64,000 nt of DNA. It comes from Streptomyces marispadix (lineage in GTDB: Bacteria > Actinomycetota > Actinomycetes > Streptomycetales > Streptomycetaceae). The position numbers were made by a program, and so were the translations under genes. How positions within the stretch are numbered: position 1 is the first letter of the stretch; every line of letters starts with the position of its first letter. Under the pieces are notes generated by a model, which searched no databases, was not told where the DNA came from, and saw only the letters and a list, made by a program, of their open reading frames with translations. The stretch is taken from positions 5,322,001 through 5,386,000 of the forward strand of contig NZ_JAKWJU010000002.1 in NCBI RefSeq assembly GCF_022524345.1. The letters run 5' to 3'. Shown here one piece after another: positions 1 to 9,092 of the stretch.

Positions 1-75
1 CCGCAACCGCCGCACACCCCGGCTCCGCAAGCCGTCCGGCGCCTGTCCCCGACACCCGTACAGCGGGCGGACTGA
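1..75 (+). CDS. Possible 3' end of an upstream gene (partial)
   Basis: Reading frame 1 is open from the window edge to a TGA at 73-75 and would encode a proline/arginine-rich tail ending in QRAD. It is too short to identify, and the other two forward frames are also open here, so this is only a guess that a gene runs in from the left. Bases 76-261 carry no recognisable gene and should hold the rshA promoter. Confidence 0.25.
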   Translation, partial: PQPPHTPAPQAVRRLSPTPVQRAD

Positions 76-261
76 GGGTTGTTCAGGAAACACACTCTCA
101 AATGGTCAGCGCCTCAACGTCGCTCGGACGGGTGATCCGTTTCACGCTGCGCAGGACCCGGTCATCAGGGTGTGCTGGGGTCGGTAGCATCACAGGCCCC
201 GGTCCGGCCCGGGGTTGCTTCATAGGGATCGACGGGCTCCACGGGCTCGACGGGAGGTGCC

Positions 262-2472
262 ATGAAGAGTCTGCGAAGGCTCAGCCGCGCGGCCCTGCTG
301 GGCCAGGCACCGCGCCGCGACGGGCTTCCCGACGCCATGGAGCATGTGGCCAAGGTCCATCGCGCACACCATCCCGGCGCCGATCTCGGTGCTCTGCGCC
401 GTGCGTACGTACTCGCGGAGTCCTCGCACCGCGGTCAGATGCGCAAGAGCGGCGACCCTTACATCACTCATCCGCTGGCCGTCACGTTGCTGCTGGCCCA
501 ACTCGGGGCCGAGACCACGACGTTGACGGCCTCCCTGCTGCACGACACGGTCGAGGACACCGATGTGACGCTGGAGCAGGTGCGCGAGGAGTTCGGTGAG
601 GAGGTGGGCTATCTCGTCGACGGCGTCACCAAGCTGGAGAAGGTCGACTACGGTGCCGCCGCCGAACCCGAGACGTTCCGCAAGATGCTGGTGGCCACCG
701 GCAACGACGTCCGGGTGATGTCCATCAAGCTCGCGGACCGGCTGCACAACATGCGCACGCTCGGCGTGATGCGTCCCGAGAAGCAGGTACGCATCGCCAA
801 GGTCACCCGCGACGTGCTGATTCCCCTCGCCGAACGCCTGGGAGTGCAGGCGCTCAAGAGCGAACTGGAAGACCTCACCTTCGCGATCCTCCACCCCGAA
901 GAGCACAGGCTGGCACGGGAGTTGATCGCCGAACACACCAAGGAGCCCGATCCGCTCACCGGGGTCGCCACCTCCGTACGCAGACTGCTGCGTGAGGCCG
1001 ATATCGCCGCGCAGGTGCTGATCCGGCCCCGGCACACCGTCTCCGTGCACCGACTGCGCCTGAAACGGGGAGAGTTGGGGCCGTGCGACTTCGGGCGGCT
1101 GCTCATCCTCGTAGAAGAGGACGCCGACTGCTACGCGGTGCTGGGCGAACTGCACACGTGCTTCACCCCGCTCGTCGCGGAGTTCAAGGACTTCATCGCG
1201 TCACCGAAGTTCAACCTCTACCGCTCGCTGCACACGGCGTTCGCCGACGAGGAGGGCAGGGTCGCCGAAGTCCTCGTACGCACAAGGGAGATGCACCGCG
1301 TCGCGGAGGCCGGAGTGATCGCGCTGGGCGACCCGCACCGGGCCTCCGCATCCGGCACGGGCGAGGGCGAGGGCACCGAGCCCGGCGGACCCGGCTGGCT
1401 CTCCCGGCTGCTGGAGTGGCAGAGCCACGCCACCGACACCGAGACCTTCTGGGCGGAGCTGCGCGACGAGCTGGCGCAGGACGGTGAGATCACCGTCTAC
1501 TGCGCCGCTCCCGGAGCCGCGCCCGCCTCCGGCGGAGGCGCCCTGCCGCTGCCCGCCGGTGCGACATGCGTCGACGCCGCCTACGCGCAGTACGGCGAGG
1601 CGGCACACCGCTGCATCGGCGTCCGCGTCAACGGGCGGCTCACCGCGCTGAGCACCGTGCTCAAGGACGGCGACGCCGTGCAGCTCTTCATGGAGCCCGC
1701 CGTGGGCACGGTGCCCTCCGGCCCGTCGCCCGAGTGGCTTGAGCACGCCCGTACCCCCGCCGCCCGCATCGCCATCCGGCAGTGGCTCGCGGCCCATCCG
1801 GCCACGCCGGAGCAGGTGTCGACGCGGCTGGTGCCCCTGGCCGGGGTGAGCAGCGGCGCGGACGTCCTCGGCGAAGGACCCGCCGAGGAGGGCGCGGCTC
1901 CGCCCGCCGGGCGCACCGGAGCAGAGACGCATCACGACTCCCGGACGAGCGCGCGTCGCGGCGAGTGCGACAGGGGCGCGGCGGACGGGACCACCGGCTC
2001 CGGCTCCTGGGAGGGCGCCGCCTCGGTCGTGGCGGAGGACCCGCGTGCGGTCGTGAGGCTCGCCGGGTGCTGTACGCCCGTGCCGCCCGACAGCGTCACC
2101 GGCTTCGCGGTGCGCGGCGGTGCTGTGACCGTGCATCGCGACAGTTGCCAGTCCGTGGCCCGTATGACCTCCACCGGGCGGCGTCCGGTGCCGGTGCGCT
2201 GGCAGCAGGGGGCCTCCGGGTGCCGGGTGACGCTGCGAGCCGAGGCCCTGGGCCGTACTCATCTGCTGGCCGATCTGACGGAGATCATCGCCGCGCAGGG
2301 CGCGACCGTCGTCTCCGCCGAGGTCGAGCCGCCCCGCGAGCAGCGTGTGCTGCACACGTACACGCTCCAACTCCCCGACGCCGCCGGGCTGCCCGCGCTG
2401 ATGCGTGCCATGCGCGGCGTGCCCGGGGTCTACGACGTGACGCGTGCCGCGAGGCCGGTGCCCGCCCGCTGA
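262..2472 (+). CDS. rshA: RelA/SpoT homologue (RshA-type (p)ppGpp synthetase/hydrolase)
   Basis: A 736-residue alarmone enzyme of the RelA/SpoT family, a cytosolic protein that makes and breaks (p)ppGpp. The HD hydrolase domain is intact: H56, the HD pair H94-D95 followed by ED at 98-99, and KLADRLHNMR further on. The synthetase domain (about 230-360) keeps FKDFIA, PKFNLYRSLHT and VRTREMH, but differs from canonical Rel around the ATP-binding GRPKHIYS region (here IRPRHTVS) and has EFKD where bifunctional enzymes have RxKD. A TGS domain follows at about 485-560, then a low-complexity insert (about 525-600) and a C-terminal ACT domain (about 655-730). ATG 262 has a GGGAGG ribosome site 8 bases upstream. 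It corresponds to the second Streptomyces Rsh protein (S. coelicolor RshA) rather than RelA, judged from length, divergence and the neighbouring M1 peptidase and hflX. Confidence 0.88.
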   Translation: MKSLRRLSRAALLGQAPRRDGLPDAMEHVAKVHRAHHPGADLGALRRAYVLAESSHRGQMRKSGDPYITHPLAVTLLLAQLGAETTTLTASLLHDTVEDTDVTLEQVREEFGEEVGYLVDGVTKLEKVDYGAAAEPETFRKMLVATGNDVRVMSIKLADRLHNMRTLGVMRPEKQVRIAKVTRDVLIPLAERLGVQALKSELEDLTFAILHPEEHRLARELIAEHTKEPDPLTGVATSVRRLLREADIAAQVLIRPRHTVSVHRLRLKRGELGPCDFGRLLILVEEDADCYAVLGELHTCFTPLVAEFKDFIASPKFNLYRSLHTAFADEEGRVAEVLVRTREMHRVAEAGVIALGDPHRASASGTGEGEGTEPGGPGWLSRLLEWQSHATDTETFWAELRDELAQDGEITVYCAAPGAAPASGGGALPLPAGATCVDAAYAQYGEAAHRCIGVRVNGRLTALSTVLKDGDAVQLFMEPAVGTVPSGPSPEWLEHARTPAARIAIRQWLAAHPATPEQVSTRLVPLAGVSSGADVLGEGPAEEGAAPPAGRTGAETHHDSRTSARRGECDRGAADGTTGSGSWEGAASVVAEDPRAVVRLAGCCTPVPPDSVTGFAVRGGAVTVHRDSCQSVARMTSTGRRPVPVRWQQGASGCRVTLRAEALGRTHLLADLTEIIAAQGATVVSAEVEPPREQRVLHTYTLQLPDAAGLPALMRAMRGVPGVYDVTRAARPVPAR

Positions 2473-2584
2473 CCGTCGCGCGGCGACCCGCTGCCCGGTC
2501 CGCGCCCCGCACCCGGACTTCTTTCGGGTGGGCCGCTGCTGTGCCAGCCCGGAAGCCCTACGGGGTGCTGATAGCAGTGTGCTC

Positions 2585-4102
2585 ATGCCCGACTCGTCTC
2601 CCGCAGTGAATCCGCCTGCTCACTCGCCCCGCGCCCGTGGCGGCCGTGTACCGCCGAGGGCCTTCCGCACCCGGGCCCCCGCCCGCACGGCGGCCGCCGT
2701 CGCCTGTGCCGTCCTCGCGCTGGCCGGGGCGGGGCTGCCGTCGCCCAAGCCGCTCGGCGTGGGCGACCGGCTCTTCCCACACCTGGGCAACCCCGGTTTC
2801 GACGTGCGCTCCTACGACATCTCGTTCCGCTACGGGGGCGCCGGCTCCCGTGCGATGGACGCCCGTACCGCCATCGACGCCGACGTCACCGCACGTGGCG
2901 GACTGCCGCGCTTCAACCTCGACTTCGCCGCCGGCGAGGTGCGTTCGGTGACCGTGGGCGGACGGCCCGCGCGATATGAGAAGGCGGGCGAGGACCTCGT
3001 GGTGACCCCCTCCCGCACCCAGCGCCACGGCGAGCGCATGCACGTCGTCGTGCACCACACGAGTCCCACGCGGGAGTCGGCCGACGGCGGCTGGGTGCGC
3101 AGCCGCGACGGGCTCGTCATGGCCAATCAGGCCGACGCCGCGCACCGCGTCTTCCCCGGCAGCGACCACCCCTCCGACAAGGCCCGCTTCACCTTCCACG
3201 TCACCGCGCCCCGCGAACTGACCGTGGTCGCGGGCGGTTTGCTCAAGGACAAGACCCGCCGCGGGGAGAGGACCCGCTGGACGTACCGCGTCGCGCACCC
3301 CATGGCCACCGATCTGGCCCAGGTCTCCATCGGCCGCTCCCACGTTCGCCGTGCGAAGGGCCCGCACGGGCTGCCGCTGCGCGACGTCGTACCGAAGCGC
3401 GACCGCAAGGCGCTTCAGCCCTGGCTGGAGAAGACCCCCCGTCAGCTCACATGGCTGGAGCGGCGGCTGGGCCCCTACCCGTTCGAGACCTACGGGGTGC
3501 TGGCGGCCGACGTCAGCACGGGATTCGAGCTGGAGACCCAGACGCTGTCGCTCTTCGAGAAGCGGCTCTTCTCCGACACCCGTGCCCCCTCCTGGTACAA
3601 GGAGTCGGTCATGGTGCACGAACTCGCGCACCAGTGGCTGGGCGACAGCGTGTCACCGCGGAGGTGGGACGACGTGTGGCTCAACGAGGGCCATGCCACC
3701 TGGTACGAGTGGCTCTACGGCGCCGAACGCGGCGGTCCCTCGCTGACCAGCCGCGCGAAGAAGGCGTACGGGAAGTCGGACCGGTGGCGGAAGCGCGACG
3801 GGCCTCCGGCAAGGCCGCACAAGCCCACGCCCGGCAACAAGATCGACATCTTCCGCCAGAGCATCTACGACGGCTCGGCTGTAGCGCTCTACGCGCTGCG
3901 GGAGAAGATCGGCAACGAGGACTTCGCACGCCTCCAGCGTGAGTGGGTCACCCAGCACAGCGACGGGAACGCCTCCACCGGGGACTTCATCCGGCTCGTG
4001 AACGCCGTCGCCAAGAAGGACCTGACGAAGTTCCTCGAGGACTGGCTGTACGGGGCGAAGACCCCGCCGATGCCCGGTCACGCGGACTGGCGCAGCGCAT
4101 GA
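2585..4102 (+). CDS. Secreted M1-family zinc aminopeptidase
   Basis: A 505-residue exported metallopeptidase of family M1. Basic residues and a hydrophobic stretch (TAAAVACAVLALAGAG) near the N-terminus form a signal sequence. The gluzincin site is complete: HELAH (H345, E346, H349) and the third ligand E368 in LNEGH, the HExxH-x18-E spacing of the family. The exopeptidase motif is STGFELETQ in place of GAMEN, as in other actinobacterial secreted M1 enzymes. It lacks the large C-terminal domain of full-length aminopeptidase N. ATG 2585 is preferred to the longer frame from 2444 because it places the signal sequence close to the N-terminus. It lies 112 bases after rshA and is followed by a strong hairpin, so it ends this transcription unit. 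Confidence 0.85.
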   Translation: MPDSSPAVNPPAHSPRARGGRVPPRAFRTRAPARTAAAVACAVLALAGAGLPSPKPLGVGDRLFPHLGNPGFDVRSYDISFRYGGAGSRAMDARTAIDADVTARGGLPRFNLDFAAGEVRSVTVGGRPARYEKAGEDLVVTPSRTQRHGERMHVVVHHTSPTRESADGGWVRSRDGLVMANQADAAHRVFPGSDHPSDKARFTFHVTAPRELTVVAGGLLKDKTRRGERTRWTYRVAHPMATDLAQVSIGRSHVRRAKGPHGLPLRDVVPKRDRKALQPWLEKTPRQLTWLERRLGPYPFETYGVLAADVSTGFELETQTLSLFEKRLFSDTRAPSWYKESVMVHELAHQWLGDSVSPRRWDDVWLNEGHATWYEWLYGAERGGPSLTSRAKKAYGKSDRWRKRDGPPARPHKPTPGNKIDIFRQSIYDGSAVALYALREKIGNEDFARLQREWVTQHSDGNASTGDFIRLVNAVAKKDLTKFLEDWLYGAKTPPMPGHADWRSA

Positions 4103-4108
4103 CGCGGC

Positions 4109-4138
4109 GTCCCGGCCCCTCGCAGCAGGGGCCGGGAC
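4109..4138 (+). terminator. Intrinsic-type terminator after the M1 peptidase
   Basis: A perfect 12-bp GC-rich stem (4109-4120 with 4127-4138) around a 6-base loop begins seven bases after the stop codon. There is no U tract, which is usual in Streptomyces. Confidence 0.75.
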
Positions 4139-4377
4139 TCTCGCAGAGCCTTGCGCCGTAGGCACCGCGGGCCAGTGACCCGGGGCAAATCCGGATGACG
4201 CCACGGGACGCCCGTGCCACCATTTCAAGCGGCCTTCCGCGGGCGCCCGGACGCGCTTCGAGGGGGTCAGGGGCGGGAATCAATGCCGCCGTACGGACGT
4301 TGTCCGCACTGGAGGGCGGGACGTGCTTCTGCTTCCGCCGCCCCGCCCCGTATCTCCCACTTCGACGTAAGGACCCA

Positions 4378-5883
4378 ATGACCTTCTCCTCTTCTCTTCC
4401 TCACGACGGCCGGCGTGGTGCCGACTCCGACCGCCGAGCCGACGCCCTGATGGAAGAGGACGTCTCTTGGAGTGACGAGATCGACGGCGAGCGTGACGGC
4501 GATCAGTACGACCGCAGCGACCGTGCGGCACTGCGGCGTGTGGCGGGGCTCTCCACGGAGCTGGAGGACGTCACCGAGGTCGAGTACCGGCAGCTCAGGC
4601 TGGAGCGCGTGGTGCTGGTCGGCGTGTGGACCTCCGGCACCGCCCAGGATGCGGAGAACTCCCTGGCGGAACTCGCAGCTCTCGCCGAGACGGCCGGAGC
4701 GCATGTGCTCGACGGAGTCGTCCAGCGCCGCGACAAGCCCGACCCGGCCACATACATCGGTTCCGGAAAGGCGCAGGAGCTGCGGGATCTGGTGCTCGAC
4801 AGCGGCGCCGACACCGTGGTCTGCGACGGTGAACTGAGCCCTGGCCAGCTCATCCACCTCGAGGACGTCGTCAAGGTCAAGGTCGTCGACCGTACGGCCC
4901 TGATCCTCGACATCTTCGCGCAGCACGCCAAGTCCCGTGAGGGCAAGGCCCAGGTCTCGCTGGCACAGATGCAGTACATGCTGCCGAGGCTGCGCGGCTG
5001 GGGTCAGTCACTGTCGCGGCAGATGGGCGGCGGCGGCTCCGGTTCCGCGGGCGGCGGCATGGCCACCCGTGGCCCCGGTGAGACCAAGATCGAGACGGAC
5101 CGGCGGCGCATCCGCGAGAAGATGGCCAAGATGCGCCGCGAGATCGCGGAGATGAAGACCGGCCGCGAGATCAAGCGGCAGGAGCGGCGCCGCAACAGGG
5201 TGCCGTCGGTCGCCATCGCCGGATACACCAACGCGGGCAAGTCCTCGCTGCTCAACAGGCTCACGGGCGCGGGCGTCCTCGTGGAGAACGCCCTGTTCGC
5301 GACGCTGGACCCGACCGTGCGCAAGGCGGAGACGCCCACCGGCAGGCTGCACACGCTGACCGACACCGTCGGTTTCGTAAGGCATCTGCCGCACCACCTG
5401 GTGGACGCCTTCCGCTCCACGATGGAGGAGGTGGCCGACGCCGACCTCATCGTGCACGTGGTCGACGGGGCGCACCCCGCTCCAGAGGAGCAACTGGCGT
5501 CCGTACGCGGCGTGATCCGCGACGTGGACGCCTCGCATGTGCCGGAGATCGTAGTCGTCAACAAGGCCGACGCGGCCGAACCGCTCGTACTGGAGCGGCT
5601 GTTGCGCGCGGAGAGCCGGGCGATCGCGGTATCCGCCCGTACCGGGCAGGGCGTCGAGGAGCTGCGTGCCCTCATCGACGAGGAACTGCCGCGTCCCTCC
5701 GTGGAGTTGGAGGCGCTGGTCCCCTACACCGAGGGCAAGCTGGTCTCGCGGGTGCACAGCGAGGGCGAGGTGCTCTCCGAGACGCACACCGAGGACGGCA
5801 CTCTGCTCAAGGCGAGGGTGCACGCCGAACTGGCCGCGGAACTGCGGAAGTACGAGCCGCAGGCCGCCGCGCGCCTGGGGTAG
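4378..5883 (+). CDS. hflX: HflX-family ribosome-associated GTPase
   Basis: A 501-residue HflX GTPase; the family binds the large ribosomal subunit and rescues stalled ribosomes under stress. The N-terminal HflX domain (about 60-220) includes PDPATYIGSGKA and the HAKSREGKAQV segment; a glycine linker (GGGGSGSAGGG) and a basic coiled coil (RRIREKMAKMRREI) lead into the GTPase domain with G1 GYTNAGKS at about residue 282, G3 DTVGF and G4 NKAD. ATG 4378 has AAGGA at the right distance; an upstream in-frame extension back to 4195 lacks one and is ignored. The first 50 residues are acidic and unconserved. It is monocistronic, closed by a hairpin shared with the convergent protease gene. Confidence 0.93.
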   Translation: MTFSSSLPHDGRRGADSDRRADALMEEDVSWSDEIDGERDGDQYDRSDRAALRRVAGLSTELEDVTEVEYRQLRLERVVLVGVWTSGTAQDAENSLAELAALAETAGAHVLDGVVQRRDKPDPATYIGSGKAQELRDLVLDSGADTVVCDGELSPGQLIHLEDVVKVKVVDRTALILDIFAQHAKSREGKAQVSLAQMQYMLPRLRGWGQSLSRQMGGGGSGSAGGGMATRGPGETKIETDRRRIREKMAKMRREIAEMKTGREIKRQERRRNRVPSVAIAGYTNAGKSSLLNRLTGAGVLVENALFATLDPTVRKAETPTGRLHTLTDTVGFVRHLPHHLVDAFRSTMEEVADADLIVHVVDGAHPAPEEQLASVRGVIRDVDASHVPEIVVVNKADAAEPLVLERLLRAESRAIAVSARTGQGVEELRALIDEELPRPSVELEALVPYTEGKLVSRVHSEGEVLSETHTEDGTLLKARVHAELAAELRKYEPQAAARLG

Positions 5884-5904
5884 CCGCGACGTGACCTCGC
5901 GCCC

Positions 5905-5956
5905 CGGTCCGTACCTCGGTCCGTGGCCTCGCGTCCGTACCTTGGTCCGTGGCCCT
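5905..5956. repeat. Imperfect direct repeats downstream of hflX
   Basis: Elements GTCCGTACC and GGTCCGTGGCC recur in alternation, giving about two copies of a unit of roughly 26 bp. It lies between the hflX stop and the terminator and has no open frame of interest. Nothing suggests a function. Confidence 0.5.
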
Positions 5957-6010
5957 GTGACCTTGCCCCTCGGGTAATGCCCCACGGACTCGGCACCGGG
6001 TCTCGACGAC

Positions 6011-6049
6011 TGTGGCCCGCCTCCCGGTTCGACCGGGGGGCGGGCCACA
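6011..6049. terminator. Bidirectional terminator between hflX and the first protease
   Basis: An 18-bp stem with one G-T wobble (6011-6028 with 6032-6049) and a TCG loop sits between two convergent genes, so it can serve both strands. Confidence 0.8.
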
Positions 6050-6080
6050 TGTGTTCACGCCGTGATGAGCCCGGAGGGCG

Positions 6081-7286
6081 TCAGTTGCGCCCGGCGTACT
6101 TCTTGCTGACCGCGTCGAAGACGTTCTTCGCGGTGGGCCCCAGGTGCGGCCCCGCGAGCCACGTCGCCGGCTGCGGGCCGATCGAATTGACCGACACCAG
6201 CTCGGCCTTGCCGCCCTTGCCCTCCATGAACCAGCCGCCGCCGGAGGAGCCGCCCGTCATGGTGCAGCCGATGCGGTAGAGCGCAGGCTGCGACGAGTCG
6301 ATGGAGAGCTCGCCCGGCCTGTCGGTGCAGCTGTACATCCTCGCGCCGTCGAAGGGCGGCGCGGCCGGGTATCCGTAGGAGCTGAGTCCGGAGAAGCTTC
6401 CGGCGCGCGGCGCATTGAAGTTGATCTTCACCGCTGCGCCGACGGTCTCCTCCAGCGACTTGCCGGTCGACCGCTCGGGACGCACATGGAGAACCGCGAA
6501 GTCCTGCTGCGAACCGCCGCCGCCCGACGCCGCGCCCTTCTGGATCCAGTAGTCGGTGGTCTGCGCCCACTCGCCCCACCACTGCCCGTACGGGGCGACG
6601 TCCTGCGGCTGCGCGCTCTGCACCTGGCCGGGCGGCAGACCGCGGTTGTTGTAGGCGGGGACGAACATGATGTTGCGCAGCCAGCCGCCGCTCCTGCCCG
6701 AGTGGACGCAGTGCCCGGCGGTCGCCACGAGGTTGGACTTCCCCGGGTTGCGCGGGTCCTTGACCACGGTGCCGGAGCAGACCATCGGGCCCTTCGGGGT
6801 GTCCATGAAGACCTTGCCCGCGGGGGCCGCGTTGCGTGTGTACGGCGTATCGACGGCGCGTGCCTTCACGGGGCGCGGCTCCGGTCCGGAGGCGCTCGCA
6901 CCGGACGCCGACTCGACGTTCTCCGGGACGCGCTTGCCGTTGTCCTCGGCCTCGTCCATGCGTCCGCGCTTCCAGTGGTCCCGGATGTACGGGTTCACGA
7001 AGTCGCGCCCCTCACGGACCCATTGGTCGCGGTCCCAGTTCTTCCACTCGCCGTTGCGCCACTTCTCCAGGTCCTTCAGGGACGTGGGAAGGTCCTTCGG
7101 CAGATCGTCCGGGATGCCGAGGTCGTCGGTCGACGGCGCCTTCGCGGAGGGCTTGGCCTGGGCGTCCGTGTCACCACCGCCGTCCGCCCCGGACTGGCAT
7201 GCGGTGACGGTGAGGGCGAGCGCCGTGAGCACCGCGGCGGCAGCCGCGCCCGTACGACGGCGCCGCGGCCCGCGTATCGAAGACAT
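6081..7286 (-). CDS. Lipoprotein trypsin-like (V8-type) serine protease, copy A
   Basis: A 401-residue exported serine endopeptidase. After a short arginine-rich start, a hydrophobic stretch ends in a lipobox (LTVTAC), so the mature protein should be lipid-anchored outside the membrane. A tryptophan-rich segment follows (GEWKNWDRD, then NPYIRDHW, about residues 55-100), then an acidic spacer, then a chymotrypsin-fold domain with His in ATAGHC, Asp in DFAVLHV and the nucleophile in GGSSGGGW. ATG 7286 follows an AGGGGG ribosome site; the open frame reaches much further upstream but without signal-peptide character. It lies 293 bases downstream of a close paralogue on the same strand. The order secretion signal, Trp-rich module, protease is shared by both. 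Confidence 0.82.
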   Translation of the reverse strand: MSSIRGPRRRRTGAAAAAVLTALALTVTACQSGADGGGDTDAQAKPSAKAPSTDDLGIPDDLPKDLPTSLKDLEKWRNGEWKNWDRDQWVREGRDFVNPYIRDHWKRGRMDEAEDNGKRVPENVESASGASASGPEPRPVKARAVDTPYTRNAAPAGKVFMDTPKGPMVCSGTVVKDPRNPGKSNLVATAGHCVHSGRSGGWLRNIMFVPAYNNRGLPPGQVQSAQPQDVAPYGQWWGEWAQTTDYWIQKGAASGGGGSQQDFAVLHVRPERSTGKSLEETVGAAVKINFNAPRAGSFSGLSSYGYPAAPPFDGARMYSCTDRPGELSIDSSQPALYRIGCTMTGGSSGGGWFMEGKGGKAELVSVNSIGPQPATWLAGPHLGPTAKNVFDAVSKKYAGRN

Positions 7287-7325
7287 GGAAATGATCCCCC
7301 TGGGACTTGAACTCGAACTGGAACC

Positions 7326-7355
7326 TGGAACTGGAAGAGCTGGAACTGGAAGAGC
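7326..7355. repeat. 15-bp tandem repeat in the leader of protease A
   Basis: Two exact copies of TGGAACTGGAAGAGC (7326-7340 and 7341-7355), flanked by degenerate copies of the same GAACTGGAA theme from 7301 and by GGGACGGAC-type repeats to about 7420. It lies 40-70 bases upstream of the start of the minus-strand protease, so it is probably in the 5' untranslated region or promoter. Confidence 0.7.
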
Positions 7356-7579
7356 TGGGACTGAAATCCCGGGACGGACGCGGGACGGACCTGGGACCGA
7401 AACCCGGGACGGGACCGGCGACTTGGGCCGAGGCAGGAGCCGCAGCCGGGGCGGGAACCGAGCGCCGCACGGATGCGGCCTGCCCGGCCCGACGGAGACG
7501 GCGCGGTCCCCGGCGGACTGAGGCAGCCAGGCGGCACCGCCCCGTGCGGCGGGACGCGTCGACGCCCCGCCGCCCGCGG

Positions 7580-8803
7580 CTACTCGGAGACGGCGTCGAA
7601 GACGCCCTTGGCTTCCTTGCCGATGCGGGGCCCGGCGAGCCACCCGCCCTCGATCGGCCCGACCGAGGTGACCGACAGCAGCTTCCTGCCGCTCGGGCTG
7701 AGCCAGCCCCCGCCGGAGGAGCCGCCCGTCATGGAGCAGCCGACGCGGTACATCGTGGGCTGACGGCGGTCCAGGGTCAGACGCCCCGGCTTGTCGGTGC
7801 AGGTGAGCATCTTCGTGCCGTCGTAGGGCGGCGCGGCCGGGTAGCCGTGCGGCGTGAGGCTCGGAATCGTCTTCACACGCGGGGTGCCGAAGTCGACCGT
7901 CGCGGCCTTGCCGACGGTCTCCTCCAGCGAGCGGCCCGAACTCCCGTCCTCCGGGCGGACCTTCATCACGGCGAAGTCCTGGGGTGCGCCCTTGCCGCCC
8001 GTCTTCGAGCCGTTGTCGATCCAGAAGTCCGTCGTACGTGCCTGCCTGGCCCACCAGACACCGTCGGGTGCGACGTCCTTCCTGGGGGCCTTGCCCAGTT
8101 CGGCGGCGGACAGGCCCTTGGGGTTGTAGCGCGGCACGAAGACGACGTTGCGGAACCAGCCGCCGTTCCTGCCCGCGTGCACGCAGTGCCCCGCGGTGGC
8201 CACGAGGTCGGACTTGCCCGGGTGCTGAGGGTCGGTGACGACGGTGCCGGAGCAGACCATCGAGCCCTCCGGTGTGTCCATGAAGACCTTGCCGACGGGC
8301 GGACTGGCCTTGGTGTAGGGGCGCTTGACGGGCTTGGCCCGCACTCGTGACGGGGTCGGATCGGTCACGCCCTCGTCCTCGCCGGTGCCGTCCCGGCCTC
8401 CGCTTCCGCCGTCGTCGATGTCGCCGTCGTCGACCTTACGGTCGTTGCCGTCGGCGTCGTGCATCCGGTCCGGGTCCCACAGGTCGTCGATGACCGGGTT
8501 GATGAACTCCTTGGCGCGGCGCAGCCATTCGTCCCGGTCCCAGTTCTTCCACTCGCCGTCGCGCCACTTCTCAAGGTCCTTGAGCGAGCTGGGGAGTTCC
8601 TTCGGCAGATCCAGATCCTTCGGCAGCCCCAGGTCGCGCTTCTTCTGGTCCTGGTCGGCTGCCGACGCGGAGGCGCTGGGCTCGCCGCCCGCGCCGTCGT
8701 CCTCCGGGCCGCAGGCGGTGGCCGTCACGGCCAGCGCCGTCACTGCCGCCGCGACTGCCAGAGCGGTACGTCGTCGGCGCGAGGGCCGGCTGGTGGCTGA
8801 CAT
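7580..8803 (-). CDS. Lipoprotein trypsin-like (V8-type) serine protease, copy B
   Basis: A 407-residue paralogue of the neighbouring protease. The same layout is visible: basic start, hydrophobic stretch with lipobox VTATAC, a glycine/serine/alanine spacer, the GEWKNWDRD module (about residues 85-95) followed by NPVIDDLW, a long Asp/Gly-rich spacer, then the protease domain with ATAGHC, DFAVMKV and GGSSGGGW. The mature domain is strongly similar to copy A in VFMDTP, MVCSGTVV, YPAAPP and DGTKM/DGARM, so the pair looks like a local duplication. ATG 8803 follows CAGGGGGAG on the minus strand. It is divergent from the siderophore cluster. Confidence 0.82.
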   Translation of the reverse strand: MSATSRPSRRRRTALAVAAAVTALAVTATACGPEDDGAGGEPSASASAADQDQKKRDLGLPKDLDLPKELPSSLKDLEKWRDGEWKNWDRDEWLRRAKEFINPVIDDLWDPDRMHDADGNDRKVDDGDIDDGGSGGRDGTGEDEGVTDPTPSRVRAKPVKRPYTKASPPVGKVFMDTPEGSMVCSGTVVTDPQHPGKSDLVATAGHCVHAGRNGGWFRNVVFVPRYNPKGLSAAELGKAPRKDVAPDGVWWARQARTTDFWIDNGSKTGGKGAPQDFAVMKVRPEDGSSGRSLEETVGKAATVDFGTPRVKTIPSLTPHGYPAAPPYDGTKMLTCTDKPGRLTLDRRQPTMYRVGCSMTGGSSGGGWLSPSGRKLLSVTSVGPIEGGWLAGPRIGKEAKGVFDAVSE

Positions 8804-9092
8804 GAATGAACTCCCCCTGAATGTCCTTGTGCCTCTTGAATTGTGGTGACCCCCTGCGGGAGGCGGGCGGCGCCCCTCCTCGGCACGGCTGCCCAGGGCC
8901 GCCGCGCTCTCGAAGCCAGAGAAGACTATGCCCCGTGCGGTGGGGGACGGGCCCTGCGGGGTCCACGGTTCCGACCGGTTCACGTCACAGATCTTCACTT
9001 CGCCCGTGATCAGGGCGCTTCGGCTTCGTTGGTACGTACGGGGGAAGCGGCCCGCATGTCCGCGTGCCGAGTCGACACGGGAGGAGATCTCT

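Noticed and set aside
8804..9092. Iron box (DmdR/IdeR type) ahead of the siderophore cluster
   Set aside because: I saw no sequence close to TTAGGTTAGGCTCACCTAA in this gap by eye.
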